From: Hibiscus mutabilis
Taxonomy: Eukaryota > Streptophyta > Magnoliopsida > Malvales > Malvaceae
NCBI GenBank assembly: GCA_019671005.1
Contig: CM033719.1
Location: 26,772,750-26,836,749 of the forward strand
DNA length: 64,000 nt
Direction: 5' to 3'
Position numbers and translations under genes: made by a program. The notes beneath the pieces are model-generated. The model searched no databases. It was given only the letters and a program-made list of their open reading frames with translations, and was not told where the DNA came from. Shown here one piece after another: positions 1-11,649 of the stretch (within the stretch, counting starts at the first letter, position 1; the number at the start of each line of letters is the position of its first letter).

Positions 1-89
1 TGAGACTTTTGAATACTTAAAAATTTATTTCCTTTTACAATTTAGTCCTTAAAGACTTTGTTATATCAAAATCAAACATAGGTTTTACA
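1..89 (-). repeat. Copia LTR terminal fragment
   Basis: These bases closely match the ends of the two Copia LTRs at 26624-26712 and 35038-35126, including the terminal TTTTACA. In the element's own orientation (minus strand) this is the first 89 bases of an LTR, starting TGTAAAACC. What follows differs from the polypurine tract next to the other copy, so the LTR is either flanked by unrelated DNA or cut by the LINE that follows. The rest of this copy lies left of the window. Confidence 0.85.
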
Positions 90-254
90 TACTCCTTAAT
101 ATTTTCTAAATATTTGTGGTTTTTTCTCTGGTTTTTTTCAGATCCTAATGGCTTGTGTGGATAGCGATATGACAAGACTAACAATTGATACGAGAGAGGA
201 TGAAGTCTTGCAGGATGAACATGATGTATCAGATCCAAATCTTTCGTATGAGAA

Positions 255-821
255 TTGTTTTGTAAGCTCTTTTTTGACGTCAAGCGTGATCCATTTTATC
301 TCGATGCAGTCTACATTGGTGAATGTCTGGCACCGATTGGGGGGACTTCAATCTCTGATTTGGGGGACGAATGGTTTTTGTTTCGTTTATATCTGTCGGT
401 TGATGCAGACAGAATCGAGAATGGAGATCCGTGGAATTTTAATAACCATTTGTTGGTTTTCCACCGTTTACAGGAGGGGGAAGATCCTAATCTGGTTCCT
501 CTTGATCACTTAGAATATTGGGTACTTGTTCGTGATGACCCGCATGGTTTTATCTTGGAGAGAATTGCTTATTCGCTTGGAAACTTTATTGGTTCTTTCA
601 TTAATTATGATACTCAGGCGATCTCGCTGGGTTATAAAGGGGTTATGATGATTCGAGTACGTTTAGACATTCGTCTACCTTTGAAATATCGTAAACAACT
701 GAGATTGGCCAATGGTAAGGACCATTACGTACGCTTTGAGTATAAAAAGTTAACCATTTTTTGTTTTATTTGTGGTAAATTAGGGCATGGTGAGATTTTT
801 GCCCTATCCGTGCGTCTGTAA
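255..821 (+). pseudogene. LINE ORF1 (DUF4283 plus zinc-knuckle) remnant
   Basis: A 188-codon open stretch encodes a protein resembling the gag-like ORF1 of plant LINEs. It has a DUF4283-like region (WFLFRLYLSVDADRIENGDPW, about residues 40-60), a run like IGSFINYD, and a CCHC knuckle beginning CFICGKLGHG near residues 169-178. The final Cys of the knuckle is displaced because the frame is lost soon after, ending at a stop at 821. A disconnected reading frame continues from about 898 to 1290 with low-complexity sequence typical of the ORF1 tail. In live elements this protein binds the element RNA. Confidence 0.75.
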
Positions 822-1499
822 ATCCGGAGGCAATTACTATAGAATGGGATGCTTCACTTCGTGCACCTTCTCGCCATGCTCAGGCGACGACTAGTCGGTG
901 GTTGAGAGATATGTGGCAATCGATGCTCAGCCTAGAGTTGACCCTGTTCGAGCACAACAAGGAAAGAGTAATCAGGGCAATCAGTTAAATTCTGAGATTT
1001 TGATAAAACGTGATATTAAAGGAAAGTCGACTGGTTATCCAAAGGGCAAGAAGCATGGATATGGCCTTTCACAAGGGCCTATCATAACTTCATCTCTATC
1101 CAGGCCCAGCTCGAATTGTGTGGGCGTTATGATAACAGAAAAGGAAAATAGCCCAATCAAACAAATAGAAGGGCTTAAACGTGCACGTATTCAAGCTGTT
1201 GCAGTGGGTGTTTCTAATAATTCTGATTCATCTCATGATACTGATTCTTTATCAGCCGATCTACAGATACAGGTTCACCGAACGCCATAAAACTTCAAGT
1301 TAGAATGTCCGGGGGTTGGGCAAGCCCAGACGGTGGGTCGTCTCAGGCAAAAATTGCGAGATAAAAACCCTGTAATTTTCTTTTTGATTGAGACGACGGT
1401 AACTGCAGCTATGATGGAGTTTATTCGCAGAAAGTGTGGATACTATAATGGTATAGATGTTGGTTCAATAGGCCGGAGTGGCAGTCTCTCTATGGGGTA

Positions 1500-2020
1500 A
1501 AGAAATTTTGGTGCTGTTTCTCTACGATCTTTCTCCACTAGGCACATTAATGTCCTGATTACTGACGATTTGGACGAAAAACAATGGAGGTGTATTGGGT
1601 TTTATGGGGCTCCAGAAGAGAGTAGAAGGTTAGAGGTATGGAATCTACTTCGAACATTGAATGATATGCCGCAAACCCCTTGACTTATCATAGGAAACTT
1701 TAATGAGATCCTCTTTGATTTTGAGAAACAGAGGGATTTAATTCGTAGCTTTCGTTAGATGAAAGTTTTTCATGATATTTTGGAAGATTGTAGGCTTGCT
1801 GATATTGGTTACTTCGGAACTTGGTTTACTTAGGAAAAAGGGCGTCGTTCTGATATAAGTATCCGTGAAAGGCTAGACAGAGGAGTGGATAATTTGGGCT
1901 GGTGGGATTTGTTACTCAATCATCTGACGCATTCTTTTTCAGATCATTGTCCCCTTTTGCTGAATATTGTCGCTGGCATAAACTTTGTTAATAGAACTTG
2001 GCATTCTCGGTTCGAGTCTT
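1500..2020 (+). pseudogene. LINE AP-endonuclease domain remnant
   Basis: Stop-interrupted translation shows endonuclease/exonuclease/phosphatase family hallmarks. LIIGNFNEIL (about 1684-1713) corresponds to the G(D/N)FN motif, RLDRGVDN (about 1871-1894) to the LDR motif, and SFSDHCPLL (about 1936-1962) to the terminal SDH motif. At least four in-frame stops fall in this stretch. In a live LINE this domain nicks the target DNA to prime reverse transcription. Confidence 0.7.
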
Positions 2021-2382
2021 CATGGCTTTTTTGTGAATCCAACAATAGCTCAGCTTTGGGCTGAATCATCTGGGGATTTTTTGGACAGATTATGCTTTCT
2101 TAGTAGAGGTCTAGATATGTGGTTTTGACGGGTTAAGCGCGAGAAACGGCTAACCATCAATGACCTAAAAAAAAAGCTTTAGAGCTTGAATGAAATAGTT
2201 CCTACAGATGACATCTTAGGAGATATCGTGGATATTAAATTGGCTCTAAATTTGAAATTGGATAAAGAAGAGCTTTATTGGGAGTAGCGTGCTCGTACCA
2301 CCTGGCTAAAACATGGTGATCGAAATGCGACTTATTTCTATAGGTTGGCTTCTCAACAAAAAAACGAAATAAAATTTCATCA

Positions 2383-3703
2383 TTGGTTTTTGAAAATGGG
2401 GTTCACGCCTCAAGTGAACAGGAGATTCATGACATAGCAAAGTCCTATTTCGAAGACCTTTTCTCAACTCAAGAAAGTAGTGATTGCTCTCGTATCTTGG
2501 CTGGGATCCACAGGTGTATTGATTATGAGATGAATTGTAATCTGCTATGCCCTTTTACTTCAGAGGAAATTCTGATTGCACTAAAATCCATGAATCCCCT
2601 TAAAACTGCTAGTGATGATGGTCTAGGTACTTTGTTTTACTAGAGATTCTGGCATATTGTGGGTGGTGACGCATCGAATTTTTTGTATGTCAGTGCTTAA
2701 AGGTGATTATTATATGGCTGTTTTTAATGAGACTCGTATTGTGCTGATCCCTAAGATTAATAATCCAGTCAACATGACACACTTTCACCCCATTAGTCTA
2801 TGCAATGTTTTATACAAACTAATCTCAAAGGTTCTGGTAAATAGGTTCCAAGGGGTGTTTCATTTTTCCATCGATGAAGCACAAAGTGCCTTCGTTTCGG
2901 GTCGTCTTATAACAGACAACATACTGACAGCCTATGAGACTATCCATTCTTTTTGTAATCGACGACAGAGAACTCGTGGATTCTATGCTCTTAAACTTAA
3001 CATGAGAAAGGCGTACGATAGGGTGGAATGAGTTTTTGTCGAGTTTACTATGAAAAAAATGGGCTTTGATCAGGATTGGATCACCCTTATTATGTGCTGT
3101 GTTGATTCTGTTTCTTATTCTGTGGTTATTAATAGCTCTGTGGGTGATAGTTTTCGTCCATCATGGGGTCTGCGACAAAGTAACCCACTAAGCCCCTACT
3201 TATTTTTTATTTGTAGCGAGGGTCTTTCTTCTCTCCTTCGACAGGCTGGAAATGGTTTAGGGGGTGTTCCTTGTCTTACCCATGTTTTCTTTGTCGATGA
3301 CAGTCTCTTTTTTGGGGAGGTGACTGCAAGAGGAGCGGGTATTCTTAGGGATCTCTTGCGTGAATATGCTCTTTGCTGGGGTCAAAGAATTAATTTTGAA
3401 AAGTTTGAATTATTTTTATGAACCTTTGAGATCGTACTGTCTCTTATGTTTCATCCTGGACCTCACGTTCGTTATCTCAGGGTGGTAAAAAGGTATTTAT
3501 CAAGGCTGTTCTCCAAGTAATCCCTGTTTATGATATGAGTTTTTTTCTCTTACCAAAGACTTTTTGTAAGGAGTTGGAATCTATCCTGACTCACTTTTGG
3601 TGGAAAAGTTCGAAAGACAATAAGGGAATTCATTGGTGTGTTTGGTCTAAGCTTTGCCAATTGAAGGAGGTTGAGGGTCTTGGATTCAGAGACTTAGCAG
3701 GGT
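2383..3703 (+). pseudogene. LINE reverse transcriptase remnant
   Basis: Three open segments (2383-2643, 2657-3031, 3050-3421) plus a tail to 3703 cover most of a LINE RT. Visible motifs are IPKINNPVNMTHFHPISLCNV (about 2752-2814), AFVSGRLITDN (about 2890-2920), LKLNMRKAYDRVE (about 2992-3030; the catalytic Asp of DMxKAYD is replaced by Asn), GLRQSNPLSPYLF (about 3169-3207) and FVDDSLFF (about 3290-3313, the YADD-box equivalent). Stops at about 2641 and 3029 and the Asp-to-Asn change make it inactive. Confidence 0.85.
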
Positions 3704-4209
3704 AAAACTGTCAAAATACCTATTAATAATTAAAAACTAAATAAAATTTTGTATAAAATGCATTTTTAATACATTTTTAAAATTAAAAGAAAATTTAACT
3801 TCCGTTTATAGAATATAAATTCTAAAAAACAATAGCACAAACGTATGTTTTTGACTTATTAGAGAACGTGGTTTTTTACCTGGAACCTAGTCCCAGTGTT
3901 TTAGGCTAAATATAAATTTTTTTATATTGTATTTGATTTTAAAGATAAATTAATGTTTAATTTTTTGTTCAATGAAGTATCTAAATTTAATTTCAAGTTT
4001 TAATTTGGGACCTAAAATTTTTGTCTAATCAATTAGGTACTGAATTTGCTTTTAAATTTAAATTAACACCTAAAGTTGGCTTCATAGTTTAAGCAAGTCA
4101 TTTACCGTAAGTACTAATTTGGATCAAAAATGAGTTTTAAGTACTAATTTAAATCAATAAATCAAGTTCATGTACTTAACTAGACCATAAAACTTTAGGT
4201 GTGAAAATT
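3704..4209. other. AT-rich intergenic, no gene seen
   Basis: A+T-rich sequence with runs resembling common plant dispersed repeats (phrases like 'aattaggtactgaattt'). I see no coding pattern, RNA gene or clear element end. Confidence 0.6.
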
Positions 4210-4505
4210 GAAAAATTATTAGATGCCTCGTCATTCATGGTCACATCCAATAATAATTTTTTATCTCATAATTTAAGGTGAATCTTCACATCTTTCTTAC
4301 ATGCCATTAAAGAGTGGTAGTTATTTGAGAAATTATTACAAGATCCCGGCTCACCACGTCTCTATAATTTCATCTAATGAGATTCATTCATTTAATGACA
4401 TGTAAGAAAGAGATGAAGATTCACTTTAAAAAAAATGAAATGGGAAATTATTATTGGATGGGACAATGGATAACGTGGTGAGCCAGACCCATCTAATAAT
4501 TTTTC
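4210..4505. repeat. Foldback MITE-like inverted repeat
   Basis: The two ends begin with the same terminal sequence in inverted orientation (GAAAAATTATTAGATG). The inner arms pair as well: 4276-4311 with 4390-4425 is a roughly 35-base inverted repeat with about three mismatches, and the flanking arms extend it toward about 80 bases per side. No coding capacity and no clear target duplication. A second partial copy of one end lies at about 4540-4600. Confidence 0.65.
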
Positions 4506-4963
4506 TAGTTATTTAAAAGTTACGCTAAAATAAATAAAACTCATTGGATAGACCATAAATAACGTGATGAGCTGACTTCATCTAATAATTTATCGTGAAA
4601 ATTAAACTTTAAAACGAAATTTAAGCATCTAATTAGACAAAAAATACTTAGATGTCAAATCTTATTTTAAAACCAAATTCTTAACGATTTACTCGCAATA
4701 ATTAAAAAAACAGTTACATATTATTTTCTTAACGATTTATTTGCAATAATTAATGAAATGTAAACGTTTAATTTTTTAAAAAATTTATATTAAACTCCGG
4801 GCTTAAATTTGATACACAGGCTTGTAAATTACACAGGCATGCCTATTTCTACTATAAATTAAAATTAAACTTAAACCCTAAAAACTAAACCTCAAACCCT
4901 AAACCTGAACACCATGCACGGTAATATATTTTAATTTTATATCTCACACAATTTTTTTCAAAA
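4506..4963. other. AT-rich spacer before MULE1
   Basis: Holds a partial repeat of the foldback element end (about 4540-4600) and a short degenerate run of CCCTAAA-like words at about 4870-4905. Nothing coding was seen. Confidence 0.5.
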
Positions 4964-5063
4964 GGTTTAATACTTCTTTTGGCCGGGAATTTTGGTGAAT
5001 AATCCATCTCGGGACGTTTGCCCGATAATTTAGAAACTACCGTAAAAACTACATTAATTTAAA

Positions 5064-5232
5064 GACGTCATCTGCAGAAGACATTTTTTTAATTTTTTAT
5101 TATTAAAAATTTAAATTGACACCAAGATGCCACATGTAGGTAATCCAGTCAATTACTGCAGTATTGACTTGGGCAACGATAAAGGCACGGTAAGTGCGTC
5201 TATTTAAGTGAGAACGCCATCTGTAGATGGCG
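5064..5232. repeat. MULE1 left subterminal palindromes
   Basis: Two copies of a palindromic word centred on CTGCAG or CTGTAG: about 5064-5082 (GACGTCATCTGCAGAAGAC) and about 5211-5232 (core GCCATCTGTAGATGGC). The same word recurs five times at the other end of the element. Inference: possible transposase or host-factor binding sites, as internal motifs near Mutator ends can be. Confidence 0.65.
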
Positions 5233-6473
5233 TATTCACCCGAATTCTACCTATAAATTCGAACGACAGAACGCGTTGTGTAGGTAAAAAAATTGGTGAG
5301 GGAAAGGTTTTTTGTGTGTAAAGAGTTTAGAGAAAGAGTTTTTGATTGATATTAAAATGGGTATGTAATTTTTTAGTTGATATATAAATTATTTGATTTG
5401 TTATGAATAATATATTTATTTATCTTATTATTTTTTTGTTGCAGGAGGTTTCAAGAGAAACATTTGGAGCACATTTTCATTGATTAGGTACTTATTTTTT
5501 TAATTCATATAATTAAAAAATAATTAATATAGAAATATATAATGTTGTAAATATGTATAAAGATTTTATTTTAGGGTAATAGTAATTATAGAATTATTAA
5601 TTTATGCATATTTTCCCATGTTTTTAGGATAATAATAATAATAAGAAGAAGAAGAAGAAGAAGGAGGATTGAATGTTTTTAGGAATTTTTATTAATGTAG
5701 CTATGTAGAGTTTATTATAAAATTATTAATGTATGCATTAGAATTTTTTTGAGGATAATAATAATTTTGATTGAATATTTTTAGGAATTTTTATTAATGC
5801 TATATAGAGTAAAATGTTATTTGCATTATTAAGTATAGTAATTTGGTATATTAAATTTTTATTGTTTTATAAATTATTTGATTTGTATTATTAATTATAT
5901 ATAGAATTATTATTATAATTTAAATTATTTTAATTTGTAGAATTTAAAAATAATTAATAAGCTAGAATGTTAAATGTTTATATAATTATATTTGAGAACA
6001 AAAATTAGTCATTTATAGGTATATTCGAATAAAATTTAAAATAGAATGGTGTCTAATAAATAAAGTCATATATAGGTATATTCAAATTTATGATAATGTG
6101 GAAAGATATATAGATTTTGAATAGTTTAGATTAGAAAGATATATTCGAGAAAAAATTTAGTATAATTAGTCGAATTATATTCGAATAAAGTTATAATGTC
6201 AGTAGTAATAAAATATTTTTGGATATTTTAATATATAAATAAGAATAATTATAGGTATATAATCGAGAACAAAAATTAGTATAATTAAGGGAACCATATT
6301 CGAATAATTATAGGTATATTCGAGAACAAAAATTAGAATAATTAAGGGAACCATATTCGAATAAAATTTCAAATAGAATGGTGTCTAATAAATAAAGTCA
6401 TATATTGATATATTCGAATAAAATTATAAATATTAATAATCAAAGTAGTTGGCGTGCAGATAAATTTAAGATA

Positions 6474-7770
6474 TGGCGTCTGATCAGTTGTTGCAGTTGG
6501 GTCATATGCACATTTCATTTTATATCGACGTAAGTAATTTGTAACTTATTTATTTATCTTCGAGTAAGTAATATATGTCAGTTGTACAATGTTATTAAAT
6601 AAATTTAATTTATTCAATGCATGACGATCAACATTGCTTTCGTCGTTGAGGGACGATGATGGAGGAACCATCTGGTCGCATTGTTCGTCACTTACAACAG
6701 GCATGATTTTATAATACGACATTTGTCCGTGGCTATAAGGTGGTCCCGGGGTTGATAATTGCGTTGATTGAACGGTGGAGACCAGAGACCCACACGTTTC
6801 ATTTTTCAGTCGGGGAGTGCACGATAACCCTGCAAGATGTAGCTTTACAGCTCGGTGTCCCCATAAATGGGAATGCGGTCGTGGGGCAGAATAACTAAAA
6901 TGTTTATGCGATGTGCAACCAGTTTCTCAGGAAAATTCCTTCAAAAACCGACACGAAAGGGATACGTGTGAAGGTAACCTGGTTGGAGAATACATTTAGG
7001 GTAACCGAGGACTCAACTCGTGAAGAAGTTGAATGCGCAGCACGTGCTTATATCTTGCAGCTCACTGGTGGGGTATTGATGCCGGATAAATCCGGTAATC
7101 TTGCGCACACGCAGCATCTGCCACTGCTAGAAAGTTTTACCGAAGCTCGTTTGTATAGCTGGGGATTTGCGATATTGGCGGTCTTATACCATGAAATGTG
7201 CAAGGCTGTTATTGTTAGAAATGGGAATAAGATATCTGATATTGGTGGATGTCTTATCTTACTTCAGTCTTGGGCGTGGTATCGACTGCCATATTTGACA
7301 CCTATAGTCAATAACCCAGTTGAGTTTCCACTTGCTAGAAGGTAATACTAAAATAAAAATTTATGATGTGTATATTTTTTATTAAAATTATTTTGAATTA
7401 CTAAATATCGTATTTTTGGTTTCGTGCAGGTGGTGACATGATTTGAGAAAAACGAGGGTGGTGCACAACAACGTTGTTGACGTGATACTGAAGATCGAAT
7501 ATGAAGAGAAAAACCAGGTATGAAAGTTGGTTTAAATTACAGTCTAGCGTACCCAAATATTTGTAGATGTTAATATAAATTTTTTGACAGTTCATTTGGA
7601 CGCCGTACGACGATGCAAAAGTGCAGTCTTGCGTACCCCAATATGTGTGAGAGGATGCTACATTTTGGGGTGTAGTTGTACCGTTGATCCATTTTTCGGT
7701 GGTTGAGTTTCAGTGTGCTAATAGAGTTTTACGACAGTTCTGGTATCATCAACTCTTTCCTGGTCTTTGA
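6474..7770 (+). pseudogene. Plant mobile domain (MAIN-like) protein, decayed copy
   Basis: A MAIN-like PMD protein of the kind often carried by MULEs. A start exon at 6474 (MASDQLLQLGHM) ends at a GTAAGT donor near 6531. After an intron come conserved PMD blocks: LIERWRPETHTFHF and CTITLQDVALQLGVPI (about 6757-6868), then GIRVKVTWLENTF (about 6959-6997) and GGVLMPDKSGN (about 7068-7100). A later exon at 7591 reads FIWTPYDDAKVQS, and then VVEFQCANRVLRQFW. In-frame stops occur at about 6633, 6704, 6897 and 7650. The domain is intact enough to recognise, but the gene cannot make the full protein. Confidence 0.75.
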
Positions 7771-7944
7771 TTGATCTCAAAGATATTCATACATGAGAAC
7801 AAAAATTAGGTTTGATGATAACTGGAGGCGCAAACAAGAAAGTTTCATTGCTCGTTGGAACAACTGGAACTTTTATGTGCCAACTGATGTGACTTCACTC
7901 TAGGAAGATGATTTCTGTGACGATTCGGACTACATGGAATGGTT

Positions 7945-9282
7945 TTATAACAGCAAAAACCCATTCCTGACACCCATTCGGACTATATGTTGTATACAAT
8001 AGGCTGGATAAGTATGTGGAGGTCTCCATAAACTTCCGTGTCTATTGATTACTAAGAACAGTACAGACCCTCTATATGAAATCACACAAATCCCGTCCTT
8101 TTTTATTATGTTTCGGCGTAAATGATTCAAAAAAAATTCCCATCCCTCGGCATTTTTCTTCTCAACTATGGAAAATGCTATTGGAAATATATTCATGTCT
8201 CTGTCTTGCGCCACAGCAATAAGCAATATTTGCCCGTATTTCTCGTACAGCCATGTACCATCAGTTTGAATCATACATTTGTAGAATGCGAATACTTCAA
8301 TGCATGACTGAAATGCCCATAATAACTTACTAAATATTCTTTTTTCGATAATTACTTTACCTTCTAGTGTTACCGCAGACAACGTTTCCTACTTTACAAC
8401 AGTTCTTGGGATAAATATTTGCATTGCTTGTAATAGAGCCGGTAGCTCATTATATGATTTATCCCAATCACCGTAAACTAACGTCATCGCCTTTTGCTTC
8501 GCCATCCACGCCTTATAGTAAGATGGGATGTATTCAAGCTGTGCAGAGATCGATGCTACCAATACTACAATGACGATCCTCGGATTCTTCTCAACCAACA
8601 ACTTTATGTAAGCGCATATCAAATCAGATTCAAGATTTATATGGTCCTATAAGATTGAAGTCATGGTACAAGAGTGTTGATCAATGAACCTTCTGACCTA
8701 CCACATATTCTTTCGTTTCATATACGAAACTCTTACCCTCCAGTTACATTTGCTCTTATAATTCACGCACCTTACGCAATATGTTATGCTATCAGATTCA
8801 GCAACGCAAGATTGCATATAACGTCTGACGTAGTACTCCTTAATTGCTAACTGAGCATCTTTCTTTGTATCGAATAGAGCTCTGAGTTCCAACTCTCCGT
8901 TGGTTGAAGCTGAAGAATGACAAAATACACGTGCCTCATATTCCGAATCTCGCATTGCAGCATAGTCCACCTCATACATGTGGACTTGAGGCACATAAGT
9001 TGGAAGATTGGGCTCCGGTTGCTGGGGCTCCGGTTAAACATAACCCCAAACCGACGGCCCATCGGCCAATCTTTATCTAGCAGACGATGCTGACTAAACA
9101 TCTTTCTCAACGTTAAGATCATGGCCCTAAGCAGCAACAGTCCTAAGAGCATAAACATCATCAACATCAAGTAACTCGACATCATCATCTTCTATCATTG
9201 GTATAACATTTTCGTCGTCCTCACTGAAATCATCAACTATTTCGCCCCAACAACCATAAACGTTTTCGGTGTCACAATCCAT
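7945..9282 (-). pseudogene. MuDR/MULE transposase, truncated and stopped
   Basis: Reads leftward from an ATG at 9282 (MDCDTENVYGCWGEIVDDFS, acidic N-terminus). A MuDR N-terminal-type region follows (ELRALFDTKKDAQLAIKEY and a Cys-rich segment CVRCVNYKSKCNW, about 8730-8900), then the MULE catalytic domain (QTDGTWLYEKYGQILLIAVA, about 8190-8270, with DxxNxxFPIAFSIVE after it). Stops and a frameshift interrupt it at about 9130, 9100, 8650 and 8390. The similarity ends near 7945 without the SWIM zinc finger and knuckle seen in the sister copy at 48112-48833. In live elements this protein cuts and moves the element. Confidence 0.8.
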
Positions 9283-9524
9283 CGTGATATGAACTCCGCC
9301 TAAAATGCCAACATATTAGAAATACATTTTCAAAAATACATTGTACCATACTGCAAAACTTAACTTAAATTCACTTACCTGATTTCAAAATATTCGATCA
9401 CACCCAATGAGTCTCTTAATTTACCCAAAATCCTCCCCAAAACTCTCTCAAACCTTAAATTTTCAAAAATAAACAACAAAATAACAAAAAGTCCCGGGCA
9501 GGTTCTATATACATCCAGGGTCCT

Positions 9525-9791
9525 GTCGCCACCTGCAACTGGCGTCCAACCCTAAACAAAATTACAAAATTAGCATCAGGTCGCCATATGCAGATGGCGT
9601 CCAAGGTTTATGTCACCACCTGCAGATGGCGTCCTTACATGAATCTTGCAGATTTGTACGCCATCTGCTCATGACGTCTTGTCGAGCCAACTTTATTCGG
9701 CTGCCACGGCTGACCTCTTTCACTGCAGCTGGCTGATTCGCGGCTCAAATATCGTAATTTCACCTAAGACGTCACCTGCAGATGGCGTCTT
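9525..9791. repeat. MULE1 right subterminal palindrome array
   Basis: Five copies of an imperfect palindrome with core GCCATCTGCAGATGGC, at about 9525-9547, 9579-9602, 9612-9634, 9657-9678 and 9766-9791. Spacing is irregular (24-110 bases). Half-sites vary (CACCTGC, CATATGC) while the dyad is mostly kept. Same motif as at 5064-5232. Confidence 0.75.
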
Positions 9792-9952
9792 GAGCCAGGG
9801 GTAAAAATTTAATAATAAAAAATTAAGAAATATGTCACCTACTGTAGTTTTTGCCATAGTTCCCAAATTATCGGGCAGTGCGCCTTACATCTTCAATTGT
9901 GGATGGATTATTCTCCTAAAAAAGCCTCTTTTGGCCCTTATTATAATTAAAC

Positions 9953-11250
9953 TATTATTATTTTATTATTTTTTTAGCTTGATCATTGTACTATCATTTA
10001 ATTATCACATCAATTTTTATACTAAAAGAATTTATGTGGTATGTATAATAAAAGTTGAATAAAAAATTAAAATTATAAAAAAAATTAAAAAAAAATGAAA
10101 TTTTGCGTTTTTGAATTTATGATTTTTCAGAATTATAACTATACTTAACTTAATTTTAAAAACTAAATAATTCATAAAATATTAAAGGTACAAATTCATT
10201 AAAATTTTGATTTTTTTAGAAAATTAAAAAAGCTGCTCCTCTAAAAAGAAATTTTAGTTTTTTTTAATTTTAAGAATTTTTTATTTTATTTGAATTCTCT
10301 TTTTAATGAAAATGTTATTAATCTATGCATTCACGGTAAAAAAATATGGAAAAATGACCCTAAACTTAAAAAACTATAAATCTCAAATCTTAAACTTTAA
10401 AAAACTAAATTCTAACTATAATCCTAAACTAAACATCTAAACTCTAGACTAAACCCTCATGTAAAAAAACATTACCAGTATATAAAATGTTTTTAGTAAA
10501 ATAATATTTTTTATTTTCTTATTACACATGGCAGCATATCATTGGACCATGCCAATTTTTTTAAAAAGAAAATACGACAAGCTATTGGGACAAGTAACAG
10601 AAGTTAAAATGATAGAAGAAAATTCTTAAAGCATCAAAACAATAGCTTAATTATAATATAGGGGCCAAAACATAAATATTAAGCCTTTTTATTTTACTTT
10701 TTCATGCATTTATCGTTAAAAAATTATGAGACTTAAGTGAGATGATAAAAATCTATTTTACTTTAATCAATAGTTTAAAATTTGATTCTTATCTCGTATA
10801 TAAAATAATTTTAAAATTTGTGATTAACGTTTGTCCCCTATATGAATCAATAAAACGTAAAAAAAATTAATTTCTGAACTCACTCTAGTAAACATATTCG
10901 AAAAAATAATTACGTTAAAAAAGTGCCAAATCTAAAAGTGAAAAAAAAAAAACCGTATACGTCGCGGGACGCGTTTTCGGTGTAAAAAAGTAGAGCCATT
11001 TGGCCAATTGCCGATTGCCTCTGCTGCGCCGCGCCCATTGCCTGTCACAAGAACATGGATTCTTTAAAAGAAAGCAAACAACCAAACTTACGTTTTAATG
11101 CAAACGGGATCTCTTCAAAAACACATTAAATTCACAGAAACGAAATCGAATTCCCAAATCCCAATGTTCATAGCGTAGAAAAATCAACAGTTTCCCAATG
11201 TTTTTGACAGCTGACAGTCATTGGTGTAGCCTTGAAAACGTGTTGAACAT
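9953..11250. other. AT-rich intergenic and UGD upstream region
   Basis: Long A/T runs, degenerate 'ccctaaac'-like words at about 10360-10460, and a short GC-rich island at about 10950-11040. No gene seen. The last few hundred bases should hold the UGD promoter, but I could not assign a convincing TATA box. Confidence 0.5.
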
Positions 11251-11435
11251 TCCCCACTTCATTTCTTTCTGAAAAATCTCAACTTTACTTTTTCATGTGT
11301 GAAAACTACACTTTAGATCTCAAGTGTTGCGTGTTCTTGGGTGTTATTTAAGGAGTTCCGATTCTTGGGGTTTTCATATTCTTCTTCCCCTTGTTTTTGG
11401 TTTCTCTCAATTTCTTTTCTTGGCTGCTTCTCAAG

Positions 11436-11630
11436 GTACAATTTGAGCTTCCCTTGGTAATTTTTCATTTGGTTTTTTGTTTGCCTTTAGTATGTTTCAT
11501 AAAATGTTTCTTTAACATTGGGAAAGATCAATCTTTTGGAAATTTATGAAAAAGTTGTGTTTGTTTGTAATCGTTGAGTGAAGATTGTTTGTTTCCCAAG
11601 AAAATTTGTGTTAAAGTCTCGTTCTTGTAG
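11436..11630 (+). other. Probable UGD 5'-UTR intron
   Basis: A donor AAG|GTACAATTTG at 11436 follows a pyrimidine-rich leader, and an acceptor TTCTTGTAG ends at 11630, 19 bases before the chosen ATG. Plant UGD genes typically have an uninterrupted CDS with an intron in the leader, which fits. The upstream in-frame ATG at 11578 would lie inside this intron. Confidence 0.6.
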
Positions 11631-11649
11631 GTTGTGGAAAACTGAAGAA

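Larger units (their letters stand above)
130..3703 (+). mobile_element. Degenerate LINE (non-LTR) retrotransposon
   Basis: In order on the plus strand there is an ORF1-like region with a DUF4283-type domain and a CCHC knuckle, an AP-endonuclease region, and a reverse transcriptase region. All are broken by in-frame stops and frameshifts. The match to plant L1-type elements ends near 3703, just after the post-RT segment containing FWWKSSKDNKGIHW, so the zinc-binding and RNase H end is missing. A clear 5' end, poly-A tail or target duplication was not seen. It is a dead relic. Confidence 0.85.
4964..9952. mobile_element. MULE1: Mutator-like element with PMD gene and transposase
   Basis: Inverted ends of about 150 bases flank the region. 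The left end (about 4964-5115) and the reverse complement of the right end (about 9805-9952) share GAATAATCCATC, GCCCGATAATTT, AAAAACTACA and an AATTTTTTATTATTAAA run, in the same order. Inside are a plant-mobile-domain pseudogene (+) and a MuDR/MULE transposase pseudogene (-), transcribed toward each other. Subterminal palindromes sit near both ends. I could not establish a 9-bp target duplication, so the outer boundaries are good to about 10-20 bases only. Confidence 0.75.
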
